From positions 27,933 through 91,932 of the forward strand of contig ARYC01001234.1 of the NCBI GenBank assembly GCA_000711775.1: a stretch of DNA of 64,000 nucleotides, given 5' to 3'. The notes beneath the pieces were generated by a model. That model did no database searches and was not told the DNA's origin. It saw only the letters and a program-made list of their open reading frames with translations. The position numbers and the translations under genes are program-made. Source of the stretch: Oxytricha trifallax (taxonomy: Eukaryota; Ciliophora; Spirotrichea; Sporadotrichida; Oxytrichidae). Positions 34,117-43,949 of this stretch are shown here, piece by piece. Position 1 is the first letter of the stretch. Each line of letters starts with the position of its first letter.

Positions 34117-34929
34117 TCAAAACTGCATCTTCTACGGGGTGGGGTAATGCTGCTGACTATGAGAACCTTTACCAGCACTCTAATAGTCTATAGGCATACG
34201 ATTAGGGAATCTCTCTTTATACTTACGGAACGGGCTTCTACCTTCTTCAGGATGCCCGAGTAGGCTCAGGGTGAGGCCCAGTTTCTCTTTCTGGGCTGTT
34301 AGCTTTTGCATCTTCGCAGCGATCTTGCCCTCCCTAGCAAGAGCAAGGCATGACTTTCGATGCTTCTTCTTCGAGGATGGGAGGTTCTTTAGGAATCCGC
34401 TGGGGAGCTCTACCGATTTCAAAGTCTTGAGTGCGTTTGGCTTAGCCGGAGGCAAGTATCCTTTATCAAAAATCTCATCTCGCGGGCAGTACGTTGAAAG
34501 CAAGCTCACTAGCCAAGCCTTATTTGGCTGATACTGATTGCTTATGCCGAGATCCTTGTGCATCTTCGTTGCGGCCTCCTGCACTTTCTCAAGCAAAATC
34601 TTCTTAGGCGGGGGTCTCGCACAAGGCTGCAGCCGAATGTCCTTATACAGTGGGCACCATAGCTCGCCCCTGATAACCTTTAGCAGATAGTCCTCAGTGA
34701 CGATGGATGACTTCGCATGAGGTAAGAAGTATCCGTTCCTTAGGGATGACTCATAAAGCTCTTGCTTGGAATTGATGAACTTCTAGAGAGGGTCTAGCGA
34801 TACTCGGTTTTGCTCACTTGTTATTTCAGTTATTAATAGTAATTAATTATGGGATTATCATGATTTCAATTTATCTCGGGATCTAGCCACTAAAATTGAA
34901 TGCGAATAGGTGCATTCGATAGCCGTCAT
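34117..34929 (-). CDS. Unknown accessory ORF of the GC-rich island
   Basis: Possible start ATG 34927-34929 (MTAIECTYSHSILVARSRDK); the frame then meets a TGA at 34858-34860 inside a short AT-rich patch (34805-34870) that could be an intron or IES, and continues open in the same frame to TGA 34117-34119. Main body: LWCPLYKDIRLQPCARPPPK, YCPRDEIFDKGYLPPAKPNA, basic KNLPSSKKKHRKSCLAL, helical KIAAKMQKLTAQKEKLGLTL, and a C-terminal RKYKERFPNRMPIDYQ. No family recognised. Basic and coiled; possibly a DNA- or protein-binding helper of the transposon (inference). Confidence 0.65.
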
Positions 34930-35026
34930 TTGATTACCTATACTGTTGGAGAGTCCGGTGGCCTCAGCTAGAGAAGAAAAGAGATAAACGTAAAACATTA
35001 TTAGTGTAATTAAGATTGATAATCGA

Positions 35027-36598
35027 TCATCGTTCTTTAAGATTTTGCTGAACGGGGTGGACGGCTACCCTATGTTTCTTTCTAATAGTCAGTTGCTTAG
35101 ACTTTGCTTTTTTGTTACGCTTGGTGCTTACATTCTTAGGAGTCTACAATTACTGCTCTCCGCTCATGATACTCTGTAGTAGTAATTTCTGCTTATTTCT
35201 CTCGGCGAAGCTATACGAGTCAGGCTTAAGCACCCAGAGTTGGATTGCGTAAATGCTTCTAAGGAAATTCCTTACGTCCCAGAAGGATGCGCATTGTTCA
35301 ACGCCTGTGTAAAGTACTCCAGTGCGAGCGCTATCGAAGAGGGCGATGCCCTAACCACATTTCTTTAGGGTGACGGCATGGCTAAAAGTGAGGCCAAGGG
35401 GCTGGTCCCGGTAAATCATTACGAATACGGTTGCTGGAGAGGAATCAATAGTCTAAAGTAGCTGAGCGCAGTAGGGGTCTGACTATTTGTATTCCCATTC
35501 GAAATATAGCTCTGGGGTGAATAAATTGTACTCATCCGCCACGATGTCCTTAAGCTGCTTAAGAGAGATTCCATTCAATTACTTAAACGTTAGTGTTTGC
35601 TCTAAGGTCAGATGCATTCTTCTCCTCATAAGACGAATTACTTGGGCACGTGAAGTAAAACAACGATATCCCACTGCATAATTAATCGCATGAACTGCAC
35701 AATCCATGTACTCCTAGGGCTTGGCTCCTTCAAACCACATGCTGCTAAAGTTTACTCTGTGCGGCTGAAAGCATTCTTTCTGATACTTCTTGGAAAAGTA
35801 CCAACCACTACCAAAAGCATCTTAAGAGGGCTTCTCGAAATCGGTCTATGCGAACGGGTTTGCTGTTTCATTCGCCCCTGCGCAATTTCGCTTGTATTTT
35901 ACTATAGTTGGCTGGCTAATTTTGAGTCCATGCGTCTTGTTATAATCATGGATTGGGCCCAGCTTCTCCGAGTCGAAGTTCTTAGATAGGTGGTGATAGT
36001 CGACCATGATTTTGTTAGCTGTTCCTACATACTGAATCTGGAACTGAATACTTCTGCCATAAGTAGGGTCAAGGGTGATAGAATGCCCAATAACCATGTA
36101 AGCTGATTTAAGAGAAAGCGTACAAGCGCGTGAGATGCCTTTGATCTTTGCAGCCTATTCACCTACTGCTACTTTTCCTCGATAGTTCTTATCTCGAGAG
36201 AAATCACCATCATCGAGCCAAGTAAGGTTTGCCCCATAACCCTGTCTTTTCCTCAGGAGCTTTGGAGGCGGGTTTTGAGGGTTTCCCAGCTTCTCAGCGG
36301 TGTTGAGATTTTGTTAAGCAGACGGCTCCCGAGTGGATTGAGCGTTTTAGTCAATACGCTGTGACTCTTAAACTTGCACTGATTCATTGATGCGAAGAGG
36401 ATCTTGATTGGGCAAGAGTATTTGAGTAGAGTCTTTGCAAGATTTCTAGCTGGATCTCAATGAAAGTGCGCTGGCGTGATCAATTCTATTGCTCTCCTCA
36501 CTGGAAAGACTTTCCGAACGGCTTCCCCTGTTATCATTAAGACCGCCTAGATTTTTAGCGCTAGGCTCAGTTTAGTTTGTATAGTGTGAGCTTTCCAT
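35027..36598 (-). CDS. 523-aa protein with papain-like cysteine-protease signature
   Basis: An uninterrupted ORF from ATG 36596-36598 (MESSHYTNQTEPSAKNLGGL) to TGA 35027, with many TAA/TAG Gln and no frameshift, so it looks maintained. The N-terminal about 170 residues are Ser/Gln-rich. A central part has GYGANLTWLDDGDFSRDKNY and GTANKIMVDYHHLSKNF. The C-terminal domain has EYMDCAVHAINYAVGYRCF (candidate catalytic Cys), TFSHAVTLKKCG (candidate His) and IALFDSARTGV (candidate Asp), the Cys/His/Asp order of papain-fold peptidases such as Josephin- or Ulp1-type deubiquitinase/SUMO proteases. The tail is Lys/Arg-rich. In a transposon it could process transposase or remove ubiquitin-like tags; this is inference. 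Confidence 0.7.
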
Positions 36599-36783
36599 CT
36601 AGCTGGGAAGCTATAATCCTTAAGATTAATTCATTATATTGTAGGAACCCAAGCCGTTCGCGTAATAAATCGCTTGGGCCGCCAAGGGTTTGAACATTCA
36701 CTTCGTTGAACGAAGTCCTATCCGGATCGAGGGTATGCGTTAAGTATTCTCTAATGCTGAACCCCAACATAAAGATCTTGAAA

Positions 36784-36880
36784 ATCGCAATACGGACTCG
36801 AACCTCCTACTGAGTCTGGAGTCCAGGATGCCTGCTCCGACTATAGCTCTCGCCTATGCATGGGCCACGACATTGACTTT
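36784..36880 (-). other. tRNA-like sequence, anticodon-loop CTCCAGA
   Basis: On the minus strand AGCTATAGTCGGAGCAGGC resembles a D-arm, CTGGACTCCAGACTCAG an anticodon arm with a Trp-type CCA loop, and GGTTCGAGTCC a T-loop. The variable/T-stem part is two to three bases short and no acceptor stem pairs, so this is at most a degenerate tRNA relic. Confidence 0.25.
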
Positions 36881-36900
36881 CGATGAGTGACTGCACTAGC

Positions 36901-37296
36901 TCAAAGTCTTTTGAATTGGGTCAAGGTATAAAGTATAGCTGAAGGTAATTCGAAAAAACGAGCCCCCCCACCTACAAATAGGTTTTTCACAACTATCCTG
37001 AAAATTGGTCCTCTTATATATAGTATTTCAGACTTTTGTAAGAGTTGCGGGAGAAGTGACTTATCAAATTTGCAAACTTCTCTAAGTCGTGGAGATGGAA
37101 TTTCCTTCTCTACCAGAGAGGTCTCAGAAATTTGGCAGAGTGGCGGCAGGGATTGTGTGAGTAGTAACACAAGGGGCCGATGATAAACAACATACGACCT
37201 TCGGGCTTCAGCAATCACAATATGGCAATCAGCCTTTCCGCGCAGAGCCTCTCGACTTTTCCGACTCGCATCGCAGCACACACTTACTATCCCCAA
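36901..37296 (-). CDS. Small hypothetical ORF, 131 aa
   Basis: MGIVSVCCDASRKSREALRG to TGA 36901-36903, open in both standard and ciliate code. No recognised motif. It lies at the edge of the GC-rich island, so it may be chance. Confidence 0.3.
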   Translation of the reverse strand: MGIVSVCCDASRKSREALRGKADCHIVIAEARRSYVVYHRPLVLLLTQSLPPLCQISETSLVEKEIPSPRLREVCKFDKSLLPQLLQKSEILYIRGPIFRIVVKNLFVGGGARFFELPSAILYTLTQFKRL

Positions 37297-37752
37297 CTAC
37301 CACCAATAGCAACCACCATCACGAAGCACCGACCGTCATTGTACACTTATATCATGTTAATACTAATTTGAATTTTCTAAAGCCTGTTTTATTTATTATT
37401 ATACATAATATATAAATTAATGCATTTGTTAAAATATAATTATGCAATTTTATAAGGAATTTTCATTTATCTTAAGAAGCTGGATCATAATTCTTATAAC
37501 ATTTCAAATTAAATAGTGAAGATGTTTAAGAATTTTAGCTTATTTTTAAATAATATAATATTATTATTTAAAATTATTCATGACATTTTTCTATCTTCAT
37601 CATAAGATGGAACATAACGGGATCTTTTTGTTATATAAAGCTTAGTTTATAATTTAAGAATTTTACTGCCTATCCTCAATATATCATGACATAACTTATA
37701 GTTTTCTCAAGGCATATACATTGCAGTGCCGTAAAAAAAATATCATTATTAA

Positions 37753-38812
37753 GCGAGTATAATCAAAATGGGGAGACTGTTAGAAATAAATCAAAAAAGG
37801 ATTCAAATATGATTATGGTCTTAACTAATTCGATTATTTTTTTCAAACTGTAGCTTTAATGAATTAAGATTAAGTATTTGCTTATATGACTTTAATTAAC
37901 TAATCAAACATAAAAATAATTGATTTTTAATTTAATCATCTTTCCCATTTCATTTCTATTTTAGGGCAGTGACTTTTTCTTCACTTCTAATGACTTTCAT
38001 TGCAACCTATTCTTCTGTGTTTTTTGTGAAAAAAAATTAGATATCTTCAGGATATCTTCCTTGAGCTATCTTCAGGGTATCTTCCTAAAAAAAAATTAAA
38101 ATTTTGAAATTTACAGTAGTAATAGCAGTAGCAATAGTAGCAATAGTAGCAATAGTAGCAATAACAATAGAATCAATAGCAATAACAATAAATTCAGCAA
38201 TAATTTATTAGCTGTTGAAATTCTTGAGAATTTCAAAAATTAGAAAATCATGGTTTTGTTATTTTCATCTTCCTCATCGTAATATTCATCTTCATCATAA
38301 CTACATAAAACTAAGAAATTTAAGAATGCTGGATTTTTTTGGAAAAATCCATGCTAATAAATTATTGCTGAATTTATTGTTATTGCTATTGATTCTATTG
38401 TTATTGCTACTATTGCTACTATTGCTACTATTGCTACTGCTATTACTACTGTAAATTTCAAAATTTTAATTTTTTTTTAGGAAGATACCCTGAAGATAGC
38501 TCAAGGAAGATATCCTGAAGATATCTAATTTTTTTTCACAAAAAACACAGAAGAATAGGTTGCAATGAAAGTCATTAGAAGTGAAGAAAAAGTCACTGCC
38601 CTAAAATAGAAATGAAATGGGAAAGATGATTAAATTAAAAATCAATTATTTTTATGTTTGATTAGTTAATTAAAGTCATATAAGCAAATACTTAATCTTA
38701 ATTCATTAAAGCTACAGTTTGAAAAAAATAATCAAATTAGTTAAGACCATAATCATATTTGAATCCTTTTTTGATTTATTTCTAACAGTCTCCCCACTTT
38801 AATTATACTCGC
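37753..38812. mobile_element. 1.06-kb foldback element
   Basis: Arms 37753-38213 and 38352-38812 are nearly perfect inverse copies (about 461 bp each) around a 138-bp loop. Outer ends read GCGAGTATAAT inward. Each arm carries a GGATATCTTCC-type repeat and a CAATAGTAG tandem tract. No protein is encoded; long Leu runs in translation come from the trinucleotide tract. Confidence 0.9.
38112..38192. repeat. (CAATAGTAG)n-type tandem tract, mirrored at 38385-38450
   Basis: Repeated TAGCAATAG/AACAATA units inside the left foldback arm, with the inverse tract in the right arm. Confidence 0.8.
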
Positions 38813-39040
38813 CTAATATATGTCATGATTACAGTCTATTTTAACTACAACTATTTATATTTAATATTAATTTGATAAATTATGTTTGCTAAACATCAAA
38901 CGTGTTCCTACAATAGTTATCGTTGTAAAATTATAATCATGTTACAAATTAATATGAATTTGAATATAAATGGTAAAAGAAATTTATTTTTTTGTTTTTA
39001 AATAAATATTTAAATAATATTATGTATAACCATTTAAATG

Positions 39041-39476
39041 AATTTTTGGGGGGAAGTTTACTGGCCAAAAATTTTATAGCACCCAAAGAAGGAAGGTTCC
39101 TGCCGCTATGTAATTTTAATAATTTTCAAAAAATCTTTATTAATTATATTATAGTTAATTTTTAATTTAGCCTCAAATATCATTTCTTCCTTGATATGAA
39201 TTTAAATTATAATAAAAATTACATTAATTATAACAAAAATTTTATTTTAGCCTTGTTTATTATTTATAATTTGATAATCAGTAATAATTTACTTTTAAAA
39301 TTATATAATAATAAAAGATAGAGAGTATATATTTATGGTAATTGAAATTAAAAATTTATTTGTTTCTAATTCTTTTAATACCAAACGATATAAAAAATAA
39401 TAATGAGGGCAGGAAACTTCTGAAGGAGGCAAGAAACTGTTTTGGGGCAGGAAACTTCCTTCCCCCGAATTTTTTA
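39041..39476. mobile_element. MITE-like element, second copy of G-rich-end type
   Basis: The left end reads AATTTTTGGGGGGAAGTTTA then CTGGCC. The right end reversed reads AAAAAATTCGGGGGAAGGAA then GTTTCCTGCC. Same size (about 435 bp) and end design as 13051-13503. The interior is AT-rich without coding signal. Confidence 0.55.
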
Positions 39477-39517
39477 TATAAAATAATAATATTTTATTTA
39501 AAAATTTGGTTCCAGAA

Positions 39518-39680
39518 CTGTACCTGGAATTCCAGATTCATCCTGGAATTCCAGATTCATTCTGGAATTCCAGATACAGTTCTGGAATTCCAGATATAGT
39601 TCTGAATTCCAGGTACAGTTCTGGAATTCCAGGTTCCAGATTCATGTGCCTGGAATTTGAAAAAATTCCAGGCACATGGG
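39518..39680. repeat. Minisatellite of about 20-bp units centred on GGAATTCCAG
   Basis: Six to seven imperfect units of the type CTGGAATTCCAGATTCATT, each with a self-complementary core. Open in translation only because of the repeat. Confidence 0.85.
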
Positions 39681-39689
39681 GGGTATCCG

Positions 39690-40430
39690 AATACTAGCAA
39701 CAATAGCCGCAGTGTAAGTAATGCTTATCAGAATCAGCTATATTCATAAGAATTAAAAATACCTTACAATTTACAGAAATGCACTATAACTTATAAAAAT
39801 TTATTAGCTAACATGGACCAATGGGATTCTTAATATTTTAGAACATTTTATACTAATCCACAGATATACTCCCATTTGGCTTGGTAAATTCTTACAAATC
39901 GTTTTCCAAATTTTGATTATTCTGAGTAACTAAAGTTATATAGAGAAATTTAATTAAAAAATATACAAAGTGGTGTTCTAATGAGTTTATAAAGTTTAAC
40001 CCTGTGCCAAACTATAAACCTGTTTAAAGTTTGATTATTTATAAGTTTTCATTCTATTTTTAGATGTAAAATTACTATTGTTAAAACTTATGAGGCATAG
40101 TATATTTTGCTTTTACAATAAATAGTATATTAAAGTTTATGATACATTTTATATAAAATCAAATGCAAGTTATTAGTTGCGAAGTAAGACAAGTTAAAAA
40201 ATGAATAAAACATAAAATTCATTTTACAATCAAAAGATTTCAACAAATCCATATCAAAATAATTTAAGACACAGATAAGCCAATCTTATTACTAGTCTTG
40301 ATATTACCTTAATTCTAAACAAAGTACATTATTATATTCATATAAAGTTTAAAAATATGGGAATGTATATAAAAAATATGCGCACAAAGGTTTAATCAGG
40401 AAAAAATGCTGAGGTTCCTAAGTAAAATAT
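39690..40430. other. AT-rich spacer
   Basis: No coding segment that I can support; IES-like or intergenic. Confidence 0.4.
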
Positions 40431-40434
40431 TATT

Positions 40435-41095
40435 ATGATGACAAATAACTTATATTAACATGACTTAAACAAAGATGAGTAAGACATAATAATTAATAGC
40501 AATATTGATGAGAATAATACAATCACTATATTTAATTAAAATCCTCTATTATATGCTGGAAAACATAATGATGCACTTGAGATTTGCAAACATAAAAAAC
40601 TTAAACTTAAGAATTCTATTAAATTATGGTAATTTTTGTTATAATTTAGGGAATTATGTATCTCAAGAGACTAGAAACTTCAATGATAGTTTAAAATTAA
40701 ATTTATTTATTTATTCTCTAATGACATCAGCAGATAAAGAACAGGCTCTCAATATGTTATGAACTAGAAAATAGAGTCAAAGCCAACAATTAAACCTTTT
40801 AACAACAAGCCAAAGAAAGTCAAGAATCTATTATTTAATGTTATTTTTGCTATATTTAATAAATCAAAACTTGCCATAAGCAGTATAGCAAAATATTTTA
40901 GAAAATTTGAGCGAAGACAATAGCAACTTAAATGATAATAGTTCTAAGATTTTAGATTTGACTGCTGAACACATATATGAAGAAGTAAAGTACACATAAC
41001 AGTTATAATCGTAAAATAGATATAATAAATTATCAGTTCATAAATAATATACAGTATTTTATTGATGGCTTGAAAAAGTTTTATGAATAATATTT
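40435..41095 (+). CDS. Unrecognised MDS cluster
   Basis: Plus-strand segments in ciliate code: about 40438-40665 (NLYQHDLNKDEQDIIINSN; NPLLYAGKHNDALEICKHKK), 40680-40830 and 40893-41045 (DNSSKILDLTAEHIYEEVKY), in different frames. Gln/Asn/Lys-rich. No start or stop assigned and no family recognised. Confidence 0.4.
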
Positions 41096-41339
41096 TGCTA
41101 ATTTTAATAAGTTTTTGTCTTTAACTCCATAAATTACTTTTAATTTTAATCTAAAATTAGTTAAATAATATTATTACCAGTTATTATGAAGCAATATTTG
41201 AAATCAATGTTATTATAATATCAATAATTAATAAACAAGTTATAAATCAGTTGCTTGAATTACAAGAATTAACTTTAGGGTGTTATAAATTTAATTCATC
41301 TTTTTTATTTTAAAACATATATTACTCCTATTAATTTAC

Positions 41340-43394
41340 TTTTGATGCGAATCTCATGAGCATAGAGATTCATTGACTGATACAGGGTTTAGATTGACAA
41401 TCATCAAAGTTTTTGAGCTCTCACTCCCAAGATAATTTGACAGTATGTATGTGAGTTTTGAGTTTCTATAGGGGATAAGTTATTTTCCTTCAAAGCAGAT
41501 ATCACATCGGCAAGAGCACTAAGACTTTTATTGATTGCTAATGTTTCCTTCATTTTATCTCCCTCTACCTTGGAGGTGTTTAGTCTTTCAGAGCCTGCTA
41601 AATCAATCAAACAAAGAGTACTTTTTCTCACTCTTATCTAGCAAACTGACTGGCTTCTTGACGATCTTTCGTTGCACATAGCTTCAGCCACGACACGATT
41701 GCTCTCCGCAATCTTCAAAAGCTACTTGATATGATCTTCATCTCGAGCTACAATCGACTCAGGTTCATACTTACACCCCTAGTTAATTTACACAAGAGTG
41801 TTATTTTTGAACATCAAATCCCTCACAGCTTCATTGTAGATTTCTTGGAAGGACAATCTCATCTCTGGTCTTTCATCTTCAGATATTTCATTTATTTCTT
41901 TCAAGATTTATTTGGTAGCTCTTGGTATAATGCCTAAGTTCTAATCTGAAGTTTGCTTAGATGCCTCGGTACCCATAGTATAGGTCTTACCACTTCCTGT
42001 CTGACCATATGCAAAAATAGCAACATCATACCCATCTAGGAAACTTCTTATTAAAGGAGATACCTCAGAGTAAAGCTCAGATTATGAAATGGTGTTTCCA
42101 AATACATTATCGAAGTTGAAAAAAGTTTCCTTTTTATCATCATCAATTGATATTTGGGAGTTGTTTAGAATTTTGATCGATTGGGTAGCTATCTGGAAAG
42201 AATCATCAGAACCACCATACGCTTTAAAATCTTTTGGAAGAACTGGTCTTAATCTTACAAAAACTTTAATATTTCCCTTTAATTCCAAATACTAATTTAA
42301 ATGGCATTATTTATATAAAGAAATTTTAATACTAAACAGAGAATGGAAAAAAATATATAAAAAAACATTTATTGAACAGCTAAATTAAATTTATGACCTT
42401 TCATAAATTTAACAGCGCTCTTTCATATTTGGGATAGAAATGTTCTTTCCTCATTTTTATTAATTCTAGTCTGTTCTTTTTATCGTCAAGTCCTTTCATC
42501 TTTTATTATTTCATCAATTACTCTTTTCTTTCTCTCATCTCCGATAACTTATAATAATTTAAAATATAATTTACGAATACTAATAACTTACTCTATAGCA
42601 CCCCCTTTAAATCACTAATCTATCCCTCAAACTTCTAAGTCCCCTCCTTAAAGTTATCATAGTACTCCTGCTTTTGAAGACACACTGATTTGCTGTCGCT
42701 CTAATTCAATTTATTTCTGCAGGTGCTGTTCTTCAATTTGCGCTTTCTGCTTCTCTAAAGTGACGACTTATATGCTGTAAAAATTATTCTACTTATCTAT
42801 ACCTTGCTTTTGTTTTATTAGACTTTGTAGATGTGTCTTAGCTCTTAAGTCAACTCTTTTTGAATTTGAGTATTGTCAAAGTTTTATAATTAGATGTTTT
42901 ACTGAATTGAGTCTAGAGTCTTTTTGGCGTTTTTTCTGTAGTCTGAAATTAGAGAGAGGAAATCAAAAATAGGTTGTTATACAATGTTTAAGTTTTGCAT
43001 GTCAGAATTCAAGGTGCCTAGGTTCTCCTAATTTATAGCTAAAGTTTCTGGTTATTGTAAAAATGGATTTTTTGTCAAATAAGGTGGCTCTGTTTTTGGA
43101 TTCAGATTTCTAAAACCAGTTGAACTTGAATCTTACGAGGCTGATTAAAAGGAAGAATCACTTCTTAGATTAAGCATATAATAATGAAAGAATAGACTAT
43201 GATTTTTTCGTAAATAAATTTAGATTGCAAGTTGGTGCACTTTTTATTGACTATGTAAATCCATTACTATTTAACTGCCCATATTCACTCTAGTAATTTG
43301 ATTGATTGTTTTCTTTAGTCTCTTCCATGATTGCATCAGCTGAAAACTTGCACATCCCATTCTGAAAGGCATCTCTTTGATCAAGTTCACTCAT
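41340..43394 (-). CDS. Kinesin-14-type motor protein (C-terminal motor)
   Basis: ATG 43392-43394 ([20 protein letters not shown]), then a Gln-rich tail, a coiled-coil region (about 42900-42420: [20 protein letters not shown]) and a motor domain from 42288. [14 protein letters not shown] at the start of the motor is the kinesin-14 neck/motor junction. P-loop [11 protein letters not shown], switch [11 protein letters not shown] and switch [12 protein letters not shown] are present. Kinesin-14 proteins walk toward microtubule minus ends in spindles. The frame breaks several times by one base: near 41465 ([17 protein letters not shown] continues in the next frame), near 41370 (RFASKV), and in the coiled coil near 42830 and 42660. 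These may be base errors, short IESs or decay. Confidence 0.85.
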
Positions 43395-43949
43395 TTTAGT
43401 ACCTTGTCTTGCCCCATTTTAAATGACTCACTTATGTTTTCTTGATTCTAAGGTATAGCACAAAAGGTTTTAGGCTAATTCTTTTAATTTTGATTAGCAC
43501 TTGTTTTCATAGGGCCATTACCTAGGAGCTGATTTAATCTTTTCTTTGATAAGTTGGAATTTGACAATCTTTTCTCAGGCTGTTAGTAATTGCTCATCTT
43601 TTAAATATTTGTAAATTTAAATTTAATTACAATTTTATTCCGCTATCACCCTCTTATTTGGTCTAAATATATATAAATTTGTTATTAAATTAAATGCTAT
43701 TCAAAAATCAATATACTTAAGATCGTCAGCTGTATTATTGCCAAACGGGAAATGGATTTAAAGAATAGGTTTAGAAATTATTTCTTTCTATTTTATTGCA
43801 GTTTATTTGTTAATTTTAAATATAAATTTTTGTTAGATGGTGAACTAAAAATTACCCTTATTAAATTAAAAACAAACAAATTTAAGGATCTTAAGTGAAG
43901 ATTATAAATCCTGAAAAATATATTTCATTTTGAAATGAAGTAAACTATT

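Larger units (their letters stand above)
32880..37350. mobile_element. GC-rich mobile island with transposase, unknown ORF and protease-like ORF
   Basis: Composition jumps from strongly AT-rich to near-balanced at about 32880 and back at about 37360. Inside are long ciliate-code ORFs: transposase (+, 33011-34116), an unknown protein (-, 34117-34929), a 523-aa cysteine-protease-like protein (-, 35027-36598) and a possible small ORF (-, 36901-37296). Genes are tightly packed. I could not find clear terminal inverted repeats, so the borders are set by composition. A Tc1/IS630-class transposon with accessory genes is the best reading; a larger selfish element or virus-derived insertion is an alternative. 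Confidence 0.6.

Noticed and set aside
34271..34531. Plus-strand ORF inside the GC-rich island
   Set aside because: Antisense shadow of the unknown accessory ORF on the minus strand, which has far better codon and composition support.
36567..36770. 67-aa minus-strand ORF overlapping the protease start
   Set aside because: It overlaps the start of the much longer 523-aa ORF in another frame and has no recognisable feature; it may be upstream leader sequence.
38215..38454. Apparent poly-leucine protein
   Set aside because: It comes from the trinucleotide tract in the right arm of the foldback; not a gene.
39342..39697. Overlapping ORFs with repeated SGIPD/LEFQI
   Set aside because: They are translations of the GGAATTCCAG minisatellite.
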